Shown: in pieces, positions 11,219-27,280 of the stretch
Layout of the letters: the number at the start of each line of letters is the position of its first letter
Position numbering within the stretch: position 1 is the stretch's first letter
Assembly (NCBI RefSeq): GCF_020379485.1
Contig: NC_063452.1
Coordinates: 13,495,065 to 13,559,064 of the forward strand
Source: Brassica napus
Taxonomy: Eukaryota; Streptophyta; Magnoliopsida; Brassicales; Brassicaceae
Direction: 5' to 3'
DNA: 64,000 bases
Made by a program: the position numbers and the translations under genes
Notes under the pieces: generated by a model
Told to the model about the DNA's origin: nothing
Seen by the model: only the letters and a program-made list of their open reading frames with translations
Databases searched by the model: none

Positions 11219-11784
11219 TTCTTTTTGCCATATTCTTTTTTTAGCAGATATTTATGGATGTTGAAATGGAGAAAGTAAAATGATTCACAAGAGAATCTAC
11301 GGTTCCATTACGAAATTTCTAGTTTTGTTGATGTTAAGACGAGCCTAAAACGTTTAGAGCTGATACAGTCTTGAAATTTAAACCTTCGTGGATGAGGAGT
11401 CAAAATTCATGGCTGGCTTGGTGAATATTGAGGGTCTTTAGCTAAGTTTACTAAAAACAATTTTTTTCACAGCTTACAACGATAGCTATTTTGATATTTA
11501 ATTCGGCCTGGATTACAAATCTTATACTCCGTTCTCTTTTATTTGATGTTTTACAAACAAAAAAAAATTGTATCAAATTATTTGACGTTTGCTAAATTCA
11601 ATGCAAAAAAGGGCAAGTTATGACCTTTTCAATCCTTATAATTACAAAATGAATTCAGTCAAAAGGTTAATCTAACGTTTATGATAAGAGTTAAAAGTTG
11701 ATCAAAAAAAAAAAATAGAGTTAAAATAGATATTATGTTAGCTTTCTTAATTCATGTGCGGCATAGCATATGATAAAGCAGTAT

Positions 11785-12425
11785 TACGCCTGGGCATTTC
11801 GGGTATCGGTTTGGTTCGGTTCGGGTTTTGGGTAGTTCGGATAGGGGCTAGAGGATCCATTTAGTACTTGACCTATTTTCGGTTCGGTTCGGTTCAGATA
11901 GTTTCGGGTTCGGTTCGGTTCGGATAGTAATGTAGGAACCGGAAAAAGTTCGGTTCTCATTGGGATCCGGTTCGGGTAGTTCGGATAATTTGGATAAAAT
12001 ATCGGTTATTTAGGGTAAGATATCAAATAATTATGATGATTTAGATAAAAAAATTGGATATTTCGGATTACTTTGGATATTTCGGATAAAACTATCTGGA
12101 TAGTTTCGGATACTTTCGGGTAGTTTGGATACTTTATAACAATTTAGTTATCCTCAACTATTTTCAGATACTTTTAATAGAATTTTAAATTAAAAATATA
12201 TATTTAGTGATGTTATATGTATATATAGTTAATATTTTTATATATTCGGGTACCCGTTTGGTTCTCGGTTCGGTTCCGGTTCGGTTCGGTTCGGTTATTT
12301 CGGATATAAAAATATAGGAACCGTTCGGGTATTTGAGGGTATTAGTCCGGTTCCAGTTTCGGGTATTTTGGTTCGGTTTCGGTTCCGGTTCGGTTCTTCG
12401 GTTCTGGTTATTTTGCCCAGGCCTA
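11785..12425. mobile_element. hAT-type MITE, 641 bp, perfect 8-bp target duplication
   Basis: The termini are TACGCCTGGGCA and TGCCCAGGCCTA (imperfect inverted repeats) and the flanks are identical 8-mers AGCAGTAT at 11777-11784 and 12426-12433. An 8-bp duplication with TA(G)..(C)TA ends is the hAT signature. The body is packed with GGTTCGG and TCGGATA repeats and codes for nothing. Confidence 0.85.
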
Positions 12426-12433
12426 AGCAGTAT

Positions 12434-14588
12434 GCTATAGAAGCAGTATGCTGCATGAGTTGTATGCTTTTGCTAAACTGTTTAATAGGATGATTGATAG
12501 AGCAGCATGAGTATGCTATTTAAAATTATTATAAAAATTAATATATAATATATAATATATTTATTTTAATGATATATTTCTAACATATAAAATTAAAAAG
12601 ATAATATAATTAAATTTTATTTAATAATTTAAGAATAATGTTTATATCAAAAAAAATATTTTAAAATAAATATGATAATTAAAATATCTATTTAAAAATA
12701 ATATTTAACGTTTAAAATAAATTAAATTAAATTAAATTTTAAATGTGAAATACGTTTTTTAAAAAATAAAAATTTTGTTGTAAATGAGTTTTAGAAATCA
12801 AAATTTTATTTTCTGGATATAAAAATAATTTTATGATATTATTAAACAAAATAAATGAATTAATTATATATATATATTTTTAATTTTATAAATTATAAAT
12901 GCAAATGCTTTTCTAAAAGCTTCATACGAGAGCATTGAATTGGCCATAGAGCATTTGGAGATCATTAGCATTTAGTAAATGTTCTTCTAAATGTTTTGTA
13001 TCAATTGTTGATTGAAAAATGTAGAGTATAATAGTAATGCTAATGCTCTACCAATCAATGTCTTGCACGTAAAACGTCATTACGGAGTATTTAGTTTACA
13101 ATAGATAATTGCACATTTAATATTCAGTGCTCTGTGCTAATGTAGTTGTTGTGTGTGTTGATCATTTGGACATGACCAAACTACTTAGAGATTGATTTGG
13201 ATATGCACAAGTTCAATTACATATCGAGAAAAAGAAATCCTTCAGGATAGGATCAAGAATGAAATCCTTCATCTTGGTTTAACTATTCAGAAACTTGACC
13301 AGTCTCTCAAATTTTTGATTGGTATGTCTTTTGTTTGTAGAGTGTAGTTGAAGTAATTTTTGTTCTTTCTAACACAATCTCTATCACCAAAAGAACTTTA
13401 TATCAAATATTGTACTATGTTAGGGTGAACAAGATTCATTTCGTGACTTACTGATATGTTACACTTCTAACTAACAAACAATGATGAGATTCCAGATCCT
13501 ATTCACTACAAAGATCACATAAGAGAAAAGAATCAATCAACTAATCAACGGGGAAGCAAAGAGACAAAAGCAAAATAGAGAACATGCTCACGTGTTTGTA
13601 TTAAAGAGGCAAAAGGAAAAAACAATGTCTTTTATTGTTAACCAATGTAACTAAATTTGCTCTGAAAACCCATTTGCTCAAAAAATACCGACTAACAGCT
13701 CATCCTTATATCATTCAGACAATTGAATGATAGAAATATTCCCAATTAAGGAAATATACCAGAAATACATTCTAAAGAAATTTAGGGTTCAAACTTATAG
13801 TGACCTGGTACGTTTAGACGCTAACAACATTGTGGGCTACATCTTTGGTTTAGTTTATTTAAATTTAAAATACCAATTTTCTCCTGGACCTACAAGTATA
13901 TGTTATAGGTCAAATATACATAATGAAGTGTATATATCTTCAAAATCCATAGCAAAAATGGAGGTTGTTATAGATTTAGTTTTGAATAGGTACACGCTAA
14001 AACCAATAAATAAACGTATATAGTGAATTAGAAAAATATTTAATTAATAAATTAGATATAAAATTCTCCACAGTTTAGTTTTATTGCTGACTTTTTGGAC
14101 AAAAATCCTTTCAACTTTTTGGAATAGTATAGAAAATACAAAGTCAAGTGATACTTGATAAAAAAAAAATTTAAGATACTTATGAATAAAATTATGAAGC
14201 AGACTCCTAAAAAAGATAATCGAGTTAATAATCACTGGTAATATGAACCAAAATAAATGTGAAAATAAGTTATAGAAACTGTTTTTTTTCAAAAAAAGTA
14301 TATAGACTCTGTTATGTTATACATTTTTTACTTATTAATAATATTTTTTTAAACTTTATAAACACTTAAAGTCTAGCATTAAACAAATGTTGATGACAAC
14401 TTTGAGGATTATTTTAGCACATTTTTAGTATTGTTCTACAATGGGCAGGCGGTTATCAAAACATCATTGTAAATGGCATCAACTTATATAGATTCTAAAT
14501 ACCATAAAGAATTTCCAATACCGTAATTTAGAACTCAATTAAATCAAAAGTGCAAGCATTACAAGCAAAAAATATAAATATGTGAATA
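12434..14588. other. AT-rich intergenic DNA, no gene seen
   Basis: 12500-12900 is extremely AT-rich. Around 13195-13320 one frame reads without a stop (EKEILQDRIKNEILHLGL) but I do not recognise it. The open frame 13727-14023 has no family features. This may be Helitron interior. Confidence 0.35.
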
Positions 14589-15517
14589 TCTACTATGTTA
14601 GAATACTGATGTGGCATGTTTTCAGATTTTGCTCATGTAATGGTTCATTTCTATCGCAACCAGATGAACTTTACTTGTGATTAATAATTTGTGTCCATGA
14701 TAACCTCATATATAAGGGCAAACATACTTGGATCATAACCTTTTTGGGATCATAACTTAGGTTTAAGTATTTTTTATTCATTTCACATTTTCTTATATCC
14801 TTTCATATGTATCTTTAGATTGTAAAAATGATAAATTTTCAGTTTTACTCATTTCTAATTCAATATATGGTTTACATTTTAATAAAAAGGGATGTAATTC
14901 TGCATTATATATATTAAATACATTGGTATTTTTGTCTAATCTCGGGCGTAGCCCGGGCAAAATCTCTAGTATTACTAATAACCGTATATTTCTATCTATC
15001 TCATGTCTTTTTTTTAATATACACTAGCTTTTGACCCGCGCGAATGTTTGTTCTTCGTAATTATATGTTTTTACTTTAAAATGATTTTATAAATATAATT
15101 GTTTATGTTCTTGTTATAGATTCATATGTTATTGAGTTTTGGCATATTTGTGTTTGTTCAATGTGTTTAGGATTCATTTATAAATTATGAAATTGTGTTT
15201 TCTTTTATTTTGCTTTTTTTTTCATTTTACTTGGTAAAATAAATATTAAAATGTAAAATATTAGAGTTTTAAGTATATTGTGAGTTTTATGAAATTAAAC
15301 TATAAATATCAGGATTTAAAGATGAATATAAAGCTCAAATTTTACATTGATATTTTTTTTAAAACAAATACATTATTTAAATAGAAACATAAAAAATATA
15401 TTAAAAAATAAGTACAGATTTTTGCAAATTTTATTTAGCAAGCCTAAATTTTTTATACCTATGTATATTTGAGTTATATAATATAACAACTAAACATATT
15501 ATTTACAATTTGCTGTT

Positions 15518-15885
15518 TTAAATTGGTAACCAATTTTGATATTTAAATTTTATTTAATACTCCCTCCGTTTCAATTTAAATGTCATTGTAGAGTAAAATT
15601 TTTGTTTCAAAATAAGTGTCATTTTATAGTTTCAATGCAAAATTTATTGACTTTTCTAATCTATTTTTTTATTGATTAAAATGTGGTTACGTGTATTGGT
15701 AATGATGTTTTTTTCTAGTAAATATATAAAATTAAATGTTTTTTTAATTTGTTTGTGCAAGTCTAAAGCGACAATTAAAATGAAACGGAGGGAGTAGTAT
15801 TTTTGTTAGTTATTATTTACCCTATTACTGATAAAATAAATAAAATTTATAAAAAGTTATATATCAAAATTGGTTACCAATTTAA
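15518..15885. repeat. Foldback element split by a MITE
   Basis: Left arm TTAAATTGGTAACCAATTTT at 15518 is the inverted copy of TCAAAATTGGTTACCAATTT ending near 15883. The arms enclose the Stowaway-like element at 15560-15794, implying an older foldback or MITE invaded by a younger one. Confidence 0.65.
15560..15794. mobile_element. Stowaway-like MITE, 235 bp
   Basis: The ends are CTCCCTCCGTTTCA and TGAAACGGAGGGAG, perfect inverted repeats of 14 bp, flanked by TA (15558-15559 and 15795-15796). TA duplication and this end sequence fit Tc1/mariner Stowaway MITEs. Confidence 0.8.
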
Positions 15886-16654
15886 GACCGGTACATCAAA
15901 GTAAACCAAACTAAACCAATTTTTCTAAGAAAAAAATAAAAATTAAACATAAAACTAAAACCTAGTCTAAGCCGTCTTTGTCTTCTCTCCTTCTCCGCCT
16001 CTCTTCTTCTTGTTCGGCTTCACCAGCGTCGGTGAAGAGAAGACATGCTATGTCGCAAGTCTTCGTTAACTTCCTTTCTCTACAGAAGAATCAAAATACA
16101 AAAACAATTAGAAAATTAAGTTCTCCACCTAAATTAATAAGTGAAGCATGAGATTCGAAAGCTTTAGGAGTCATAAGCATGGAACCATTCACAATAGTTG
16201 TAATCTAGTTAGTTCTGTAATTCGCCTAGACACAAAAAGAAGAAATCAATCACACAATGAATCAATCCTTCATTAATGAAATTAAGTTATACTGTGAGAA
16301 CTTCATCTTTTATAGAAGAGATTACTTACATTGCTCACATCGTTCCATCTTCGTTTTGGCAATGGCATGTACTGTAGCTCTTCGTCTTCCTCATTTTTTG
16401 AATGTTAATTCAATGCTAACCCAAAGCCAAGTATGTACACCGTGAAGGAAGATGCACAACGGATTCGGAGTAGATGAATGTAGTACCTGCCATAAACGAT
16501 TCCTGAATTAAGGTAAGGATTTATGATCTCGCTAAGTAACGAGGGTTAAGAAAATTAAATTAAACGCTGTGTTTCATGTCAGTGACATAAAATTCTAATT
16601 ATTGAAGAAAACTAAGAGTTTAGTACAAATGTACTTCAGTTTTAATAGTTTAGA

Positions 16655-17561
16655 TTCATGAAGCAGATTTACACATTTTCTAAACAGAAATGATATAATT
16701 CCAGTAAATAACAAAGAAATATTCTAACGGAAATGATTTTTTTTATTTTCATTTTATAATTAAATAAATCCACTAACAGTTTAGTTTTTTTTTTACTGCC
16801 ATTCTATTATTCAAACTTGAGGTGAATTGAATAACCAGATCGGAATAAAACAACTAATAAAATGTAACTCTCTATGGAAGGATCTAGCAGTCTTAGCTAA
16901 AAAATCTAAAAATTGATTGCACGCTTCTGGATCATGGATGATGTTGAAATCCGAAAAGCATATCAGCAGCGTCTCTATCTTTTCCAATTCTGTCGCAAAG
17001 CTTGGCCAGACATAAATCTACTCACAGTTGAAAAATTAAATCCAATAGAATTGGATACAATAATCCAGATTTATTGCTCAAAAAAAAAAAAATCCAGATT
17101 TAAAAAGTCAGAAAATTATAAAGAATAATGAGAAAGTTCCGTTTAATCCGCCGAAATATAAGAACATGCACGCACCGATGATACTCGTGAACAACTAAGA
17201 AAATACTTTATCTTAGACCGTTACGTTTTTTTTTTTTTTTTTGTCTTTTTCGGTGGCACTGGGCATGCCTTTCTCACACAACATGAAACACGGCTCTTAT
17301 CGGTACGGTACACCTAAAATCAAATTAAAAATGACCATATGTCTCAGTTTAAATATATTATTTTCATATAAATACAGGTTTTTTATTTAAGAAATGAATC
17401 TTTTATCTGTTTAAAAAGGCAACTTTATATTTTAAAAGAATTTGTTTAGTTAACCTAATCACGCTTTGACTTCACATGACACTCCTTTAAGTAACTGGTC
17501 GACGTTTTCTAATGTTTATCCAAATTTACTTCAACATTTCAACTGAGTCAAACGTTTTCTC
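16655..17561 (+). promoter_or_regulatory. ASP4 upstream region
   Basis: About 900 bp with no gene. It has an A-rich run near 17080-17092 and a T-run at 17227-17242. The leader of ASP4 should lie in the last 100-200 bp; no clear TATA box can be assigned. Confidence 0.35.
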
Positions 17562-21062
<3,501 letters not shown>

Positions 21063-21413
21063 TCTAGCGATTGTGTTCTTTGTTGTATAATATGTCTATG
21101 ATTTCTTTTGCTTTTTACATTTCAGAAGCGAAAACAACCAAGCATATATTGTGTTTGATATCTATATGATTTTCTTTTTTTCCTGATGGGTTGTTAAACC
21201 GAACAAAATGAGGATGGTGACCGTTATAACAAACGAAGAACGCATAACACTGACTCATTACTCAAACATAAACAGCCAGGCAAGCAACCAAGTTCCAATG
21301 GTTAAGGAAGCTAAGCATAACCTCTAGCTTCTTCAAGAAAAGGAAAATGGAGTTGCTGATTTCAATACCCGTAGCTATTCCTTCTGATGAATAGTTTTGG
21401 ACCTCAGAGCATA
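21063..21413 (+). other. ASP4 3' flank
   Basis: 3' UTR and downstream sequence. It ends at the target duplication of the hAT MITE. No gene is seen. Confidence 0.4.
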
Positions 21414-21421
21414 ATCAACGG

Positions 21422-22117
21422 TAGAGCTGGACATTTTATTCGTTAAATTTGATTTGATTCGTTATTCGTTTCGATTCGATCAGAAAATTCTGGATATCCG
21501 TAAATCTTCGAAGCAAAACAAATACTAAAAATCAATATCCGTTAAAATCGAAGCAAATCACAAATATTAAAATTTTTGGAAGCGAATATCCGATCAGATC
21601 CGACAATATAAAAATATATGTATATCTTGATTATATTTAAAGTTTTAAATGTATAAGTTATATAATTATTATTGTAACATATGATTTGACAAATTCTATT
21701 CACATTATTACTTATATAAAAGTATTATATAAAAGAAAGTGAAAATTTTTATGACAACTATAATTTTTTTTCTTAAGTTTTTGTCTTATTATAATTTTTA
21801 ACTAAGTTTAAAAAATTTACAAAATATGTAGTTTCATTACTTCTTTTAATTTTTATCTTATATATCATGCAAAAAAATATTTTACAAAACAAATTTGTAT
21901 ACAAAATTTTAAGATTATTTGTATTAATAAAAAAGATGAGATATCCGTAAGTATTCCTAAATATCCGCAAATATCTATTTATTTTTCGGATATCCGTTTT
22001 TCCGAAAATCCGTATTTTTCCGAAGCAAAGCAAATAAAAAAATTAGATATCCATGATATACGAAGCAAATCACAAATACTTTCAAAAACTTGGATATCCG
22101 ATCCGTGCCCAGGCCTA
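21422..22117. mobile_element. hAT-type MITE, 696 bp, perfect 8-bp target duplication
   Basis: Ends TAGAGCTGGACA and TGCCCAGGCCTA are imperfect inverted repeats. Flanks are identical 8-mers ATCAACGG at 21414-21421 and 22118-22125. The body repeats GGATATCCG and CGAAGCAAA motifs and has no coding capacity. Confidence 0.88.
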
Positions 22118-22125
22118 ATCAACGG

Positions 22126-22858
22126 TCAAGTCTCTTGGGCACAATTCTTTAAGCATTTATATTAATATATTACTACAATTTATTTATCTGTTTAAATTTA
22201 AATGCTGAACAATTAATATCATCAATAGGAAGAAAACACCCGTAGAAATCAGCTCTTCCCAATTGTTCAACGTTTCTTAATCACGAGTCGTACCTCACCA
22301 TTTCATCTTTCTCTTTCTTACTCTATCTTATTCTATTAATATTTGTTTGAGGTACTCTTCTATAGAAACTACCACTAGACCATGATTATCGCACGATCTT
22401 TAATGGGTTTTTAAACTAAATGAATGATTTAATTAAATAAAAAATAAATAAAAACTGTGTTACCGATGTTAGAATGATTGGTGATCAATCCTTAATCAGC
22501 TTGTTGTTGTTTTTTGTTTCTTTTTTCCTTCCAAAAAAAAGTTTGTTGTTTTTTTCCCATTTAATCTTTTTTTCTTATCTCATTTAATCTATTTTTTTCA
22601 TCTTCTACAGATATTCCTACAAATATCGTCAATATGATGAGTGTTCGAACTAGAATTTGTGATAGACAAATGCATTAACAATTGAAAGCTGATTTGGTTG
22701 AACATATATGGCGTAAATTTAGACGTGATGAAGACAACAATTGAGCTCGGATGTTTTTTCAAATTATTCTCGATTATTGTACTAGTCTTTATTTTTATGT
22801 TGTTTTTAACATCTATGTTTTAAATGTTATCTTTTACTATGTTTTATTTAATAAATAA
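22126..22858 (+). pseudogene. PIF/Harbinger transposase remnant
   Basis: At about 22651-22744 one frame reads RICDRQMH, a stop, QLKADLVEHIWRKFRRDEDNN, stop. This closely resembles the C-terminus of plant PIF/Harbinger nucleases (QLKxDLVEHIW.KFG.). The rest of the transposase is missing. The surrounding 700 bp are AT-rich with oligo-T runs and were probably part of the same element, but I could not set termini. Confidence 0.55.
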
Positions 22859-23470
22859 CTAGATTTTTATCCGCGCTTTCAAAGTGCAGATTTATTTTCC
22901 TTTTTTTCAATTGACAGATATTTAGTAAATGTCATATTTCATATATTTGTGTTTTATTTTATAAAAGACTTAAACTTTTTTTCTTTCTTTATTGTGTTGC
23001 ATTTTAAATGACTATTTATGTTTAAAAAATTAAACTTTATTTTTTTAATGAATTAAGTTGGTATAACTCTGATAAATTAATTTTATTATGTGTTTAATAT
23101 TTTTAATAAAAATAATTATATATTTTAATAAAGATTTATACTTTTCAATGAAAAAATCAATTTTTTTTATGAATGCTTAAATTATATTAAGAAAAGTAAA
23201 AAAAAATTAAGAATGGTTGAATTTTTTTTTTTGAACTTGGACTAAAAGGCCCAAAGAAAAAAAAATGTGAGAATTAGATCTGATTTCTTAATCGGTCCAA
23301 ATGGCCCAAGAGAGATCTGATGTGCACAGTGGGCTAGATCCAAAAAAATGGTCCAATATAGATGTGTTATAATATTAATTGATTGCCCTTTTAATGAAAC
23401 ATGCAATGTTAGTAAAGAAATGGCAAGCTAAGGTAAAAAAGATAATATGATTCTGTTTTAATAGTATAGA
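22859..23470 (-). mobile_element. Helitron, minus strand, 612 bp
   Basis: On the minus strand it begins A|TCTATACTATTAAAACAG (23470) and ends with hairpin CTGCACTTTGAAAGCGCGG, then ATAAAAAT and CTAG|T at 22859. Both ends and the A/T target fit Brassicaceae non-autonomous Helitrons. No coding sequence. Confidence 0.75.
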
Positions 23471-25331
23471 TTTTTTTTTAACCCTTAATTGAAAAACTCC
23501 CATTGGACCACTCAAAATTGGAGTTTCTTAACTAGAGTTCTTAAGTCCACTTAAGTACATTTATATAATTAAATTATCATTAAAAATACCCAAGTGGGTT
23601 TGATGGTATAATCATGGTCTAGTCATGTTCTCAAAAACGTAATATCTCGGCTTTTAGTTTGAATGGACCCTATTCAATTATTAAAATGGACCCTAATTTT
23701 TATGTATTTTCATATTTTAGTAAAAAGTATTTGTAGTTTGTTATAAAAGGGCCCTTATATGTAAAAAAACGTGAAAACAAAATTGGACCATGTACCCTGC
23801 GCCTTGCGCAGAATGTGATTATTAGTTTCATTATTTTTTAATAAAGACATATTAATCTGTTTAATTTGGATATCAGTTCGGTTTTAGGTTGTTTTTTGGT
23901 TTTTAATCACCTAAAATATAACTATCATTTTAAATCAGTATTTATTTGGTTTGTTCGGTTAAAATGTTTGATGTTTTTTTTTTTTTTTTCCTGTGATAAT
24001 CAAAAATTAGTATTATTTGTTTGTTTTCATGTTATGAATCTTAGATAGTCGTGATGTCGAATCAATCGTTTCCATATTATAGTTTCTAAACGGATAATAA
24101 TTAAAAAAATAAAAGAAAATTATTAAGACAAATCATTTTACTACAATTTGGTCGATAGTAAAAGAAGCATTAAAAAAAATAATATTTTAACTTAAAAAAA
24201 ATTAGATATTTCAGTTGTGGTAAATACTTAGTTATAAGGTGCTCACGTCAATGTGAACATGTATGTGTGTATGTAAAAATATATAAAGATGGTTGATAAA
24301 TATATAAAGATACTGTTAATTAATATTAAATGATTTTTTTTTCAAAATAATACATTAAAAATAAAATTCTTAAAATGAAATTATTTAAAAACAAAAATAT
24401 TGTAAAATTTATATAAACTATAATATATAACTTATATATAATTCTTTAAGTATATATGTATATATATATATATGCATATAACGGATCAAATTGGACATCC
24501 GTTTTTATAAATATTGATATTTGTGATTTGCTTTTTTTTACGGATATTGCATTTTAGTATTTTATTTGCTTCATAGAGTAACGGATATCCGGATTTTTTG
24601 GTTCGAATCAAAACGAATAACGAATCGAATCAAAATTTATGAATAATTTGTCCAGCTCTATTCGTAGACAGTAAAAATAACGTAAAAAGAATCATTCATG
24701 TGAGTTTTATATTAAAAAACGTAAAGTACTTAGTGTGAACATATTTATGTAGAGTTTGGCTGAGAAGCTAAACTCTCTACATGTGACACGTATCCATTTT
24801 AGTGTGAACACATTTATTGTAATGATTCTACACGTGACATATATCGAATCTCACATTACAATGTTTTTTTTACTATATAAGGTATATAAACATGACACAG
24901 ATAGGGCCAAGTAAGCAAGCAACCAAGTACAAAACTTTATAGCTGCTTCCTTCCCGACGATTCTATGTAATTTCTCCCTTTACTCCATACTTGGTAATTA
25001 GAATTCCATTAGGGATACTTAAGGAATTTTTGTTGTTGTATTCTTAAAACTAGTTATCTAGCAGCAATGAGCTCATTTTCTTTTTAATTTTCAATTTCTA
25101 TCATAACAAAAATCATACTCGAAAGAATCACACTGAATAAACAAACATCTTCCAATCCCATCAGAAGAATTAAATCCAATAGTTATATAATGTTAGAACA
25201 TGGACACAAATGACACGTGAACAATAACAAAACTTTATTTCATCCTTAATATAAGTTTACCACAACAAGCAATCTCGAGAATTAAGAGCTAATAATAAAC
25301 CGGTGAACCTGGTAATTCCGGTTAAGTATTT
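23471..25331. other. AT-rich intergenic DNA with decayed element ends
   Basis: A hairpin CTGCGCCTTGCGCAG at 23798-23812 followed by TTAG|T resembles a mutated plus-strand Helitron end. GTCCAGCTCTA at 24650-24660 is the inverted terminus of the hAT MITE family seen at 21422, and ATCAAAACGAATAACGAATC before it matches that family's interior; its partner end is not found. The region 24700-25300 is the 3' flank of the lipid-transfer gene. Confidence 0.45.
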
Positions 25332-26305
25332 TCAGAAGAAGATGGTTGAAACCAAAGACAAGATCATGGTGGTGACTCCATAACCGGCGAGCTTGTTTCC
25401 AACTCCGGTGCCGTTTCCTCTATTTCCTGCTGTTATTATATATAAATACATACGATAGAGAAAAAGGTCAACACAACAAACAAATGAATGATAAATATAA
25501 TTTTGAATTTTTTTGAAAAAAATATTTAACCTAACATGTTATTGATTATTATTCGAATAATTCAAGTCAATATCGGAGGCAAAAGAAAGTACAAGAAAAA
25601 GCTATAGCATTCACACTCAACACTGAAGTCTCGGGAAAAATAAAATTTATGCGTTCTTGACTTGTTGACTTAACTAAAAACATACTGTATGATTTTACAA
25701 CTAAATTCCGGCTAATTAATCGAATAATGAATAAAATGGTACTATAATTCACCAAACAAGACTTGAAATTAAATTCTAAAAATTGATAACCCAATAAATA
25801 TCCGAGAAAAAATATTCGATACTATTTTTCAGTTTAAAAAATGTGAAGAGCAGGTGAAGTTACTTTATACCTGGAGGAGGTAAAGAAGCTTTTGGCGATG
25901 AAGCTCCAGTACCTGAAAAATAAATAAAAACATTATTCTAATGACTAATTAAAATTAATAAATCTGAGAGATCTGAAGAAGTCACAAGCTACCGGAACAA
26001 GCGGAGAGATCAGTGGTGACGTCACATCGACGGCTGAGATTTAGAGCTTGTGCAGTACTGACGTTGAACTGAGAGAGCAAACCAGGAGTGTTGTAGACGG
26101 TGCAGAGGCATGGAAGCTCATCCTCCACCGCTTCCTTTATCGAGTCACAACAATCCTTTGGTGGCTTCGTGGTCGTTGTCAGAGCACTGAAGCACGGGAC
26201 TAGCTTGTTTACGCACGTCGTAGCCGGTTGCGCTTCCACCTGCTGCAATGAAACCAAAATCATCGCCGTCATCGCAGCCGCAAAGATCATCGTTGCCGTC
26301 GCCAT
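25332..26305 (-). CDS. GPI-anchored non-specific lipid-transfer protein
   Basis: Three exons on the minus strand, 26305-25993, 25912-25871 and 25429-25332, encode 150 residues in phase. Residues 1-25 form a signal peptide (hydrophobic core ending VEAQ). The eight-cysteine LTP/2S-albumin fold is complete: C, C, CC, CLC, C, C. A Ser/Pro/Gly-rich linker follows (SSPKASLPPP), then GNGTGVGNKLAGYG and a hydrophobic C-terminus ending STIFF, the layout of a GPI-attachment signal. Such LTPGs sit on the outer plasma membrane and move lipids for cuticle or wall deposition. It matches Arabidopsis At1g62790 and lies next to ASP4 as there. The 42-nt second exon was set by splice phase and fits the linker. 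Ligand is unknown. Confidence 0.9.
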
Positions 26306-26698
26306 TTCCTTCTTACTCTCTTTCTAACGGAGGTCCGTGTTTATTTTTATTTCTTGTAGGTTTGGGATTACTTGTGGCTTTTGGTTTTGCTTTTGTTCGG
26401 TTTTAAATAATACAAAGTTGCTTATTATTTATTTATTTTTTACACTATTTAATTTATATATGTGTGTGTCTTTTCCTTTTCTAGAAATAAACATTTTGTC
26501 GTTTGAAACAAATGTTGATCTCCCATATATTTGACGAATAAAATTCAATGTTTGACAGGTAAATTATAAATTCATTGAAAATGATGTTCCGTGATTAAAT
26601 TTACGCGTCTTATTTACTTTCTACACTATTTAATATTATATATATATGTGTGTATGTGTATGAATTTTTTATATTTTAACTAATACTTTGTTTGTTTA
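26306..26698. repeat. Lipid-transfer gene 5' flank with tandem duplications
   Basis: The promoter contains two related blocks: CTACACTATTTAAT..ATATGTGTGTG occurs near 26440 and 26620. CATATATTTGACGAATAAAATTC (26524 on) recurs as CATATATTTGACGTAGAAAATTC near 27822. No other gene is seen. Low-complexity TG runs lie at 26458-26470 and 26646-26660. Confidence 0.5.
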
Positions 26699-27247
26699 GA
26701 GCATCTCCAAAGAGAAACTTTATTTTGTCCAAAATTCTATATTTGAAGTTTAAAAGTGTTCTTCTCCAAAAACAAAACTTTAAACTCAACTTCAAAACTA
26801 TTTATATTTTATAATATGGTCCTTATATTTGTCATAATTAATTTGAATTCATAAAACTTTGTAAATAACTAGCACATAAATAAACATAATACAACAATAT
26901 TAATTAATAAAATATTCTATTAAATATAAAAATTAAATAAAAATAACTTAATTAATATTAAACTTCAAACAAAATACCATATTCTTTCATAAAATGATTT
27001 TCGTAATGCATATATGTATTAGTGCATTTCAAAGTAAAAATGGTTTTCCTCATTTTTTATTTTGTAGATTATGAGTTAAAAGTTGTTGAAATCAGGTAAT
27101 ATTAATATTTGTAAATACATTAGATCGGAATAAAAAAGTAAAAGAGAAGCAAAAAATATTGTTAAAAGACTAATTTATTTTCGATGATATTGACACTCGT
27201 GAATATATCCGATATGAACAAGAAAGAATTGTACGAAAATACATCAA

Positions 27248-27280
<33 letters not shown>

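Larger units (their letters stand above)
9143..14969 (+). mobile_element. Candidate gene-capturing Helitron
   Basis: The left end reads A|TCTAACCTATACTAAAAGG, the TC start typical of Brassicaceae Helitrons. A matching 3' terminus lies at 14941-14969: hairpin CGGGCGTAGCCCG, 13 bases, then CTAG|T. Between them are exon fragments of two unrelated genes (casein kinase 1 and a TGA bZIP factor) on the same strand, as Helitron capture produces. Pairing of these two ends is inference. A short internal candidate starts at A|TCTACTATGTTAG (14589) and would give a 381-bp element with the same 3' end. A second hairpin GCGCGAAGCGC at 10210-10220 could be the decayed end of a smaller element. Confidence 0.4.
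15024..16654 (-). mobile_element. Helitron, minus strand, 1.6 kb
   Basis: Read on the minus strand it starts A|TCTAAACTATTAAAACTG at 16654 and ends CTAG|T at 15024, preceded by a GC-rich CATTCGCGCGGGTC run that could be a decayed hairpin. Both junctions fit insertion between A and T. The body is AT-rich except for a CT-rich patch at 15970-16060. No helicase is present, so it is non-autonomous. Two MITE-like elements are nested inside. Confidence 0.65.

Noticed and set aside
13727..14023. 98-codon open frame
   Set aside because: No domain, low-complexity AT-driven composition, no splice partners.
23798..23817. Helitron 3' end after hairpin CTGCGCCTTGCGCAG
   Set aside because: Terminates TTAG, not CTRR, and no TC-type 5' end could be paired; kept only as a decayed end.
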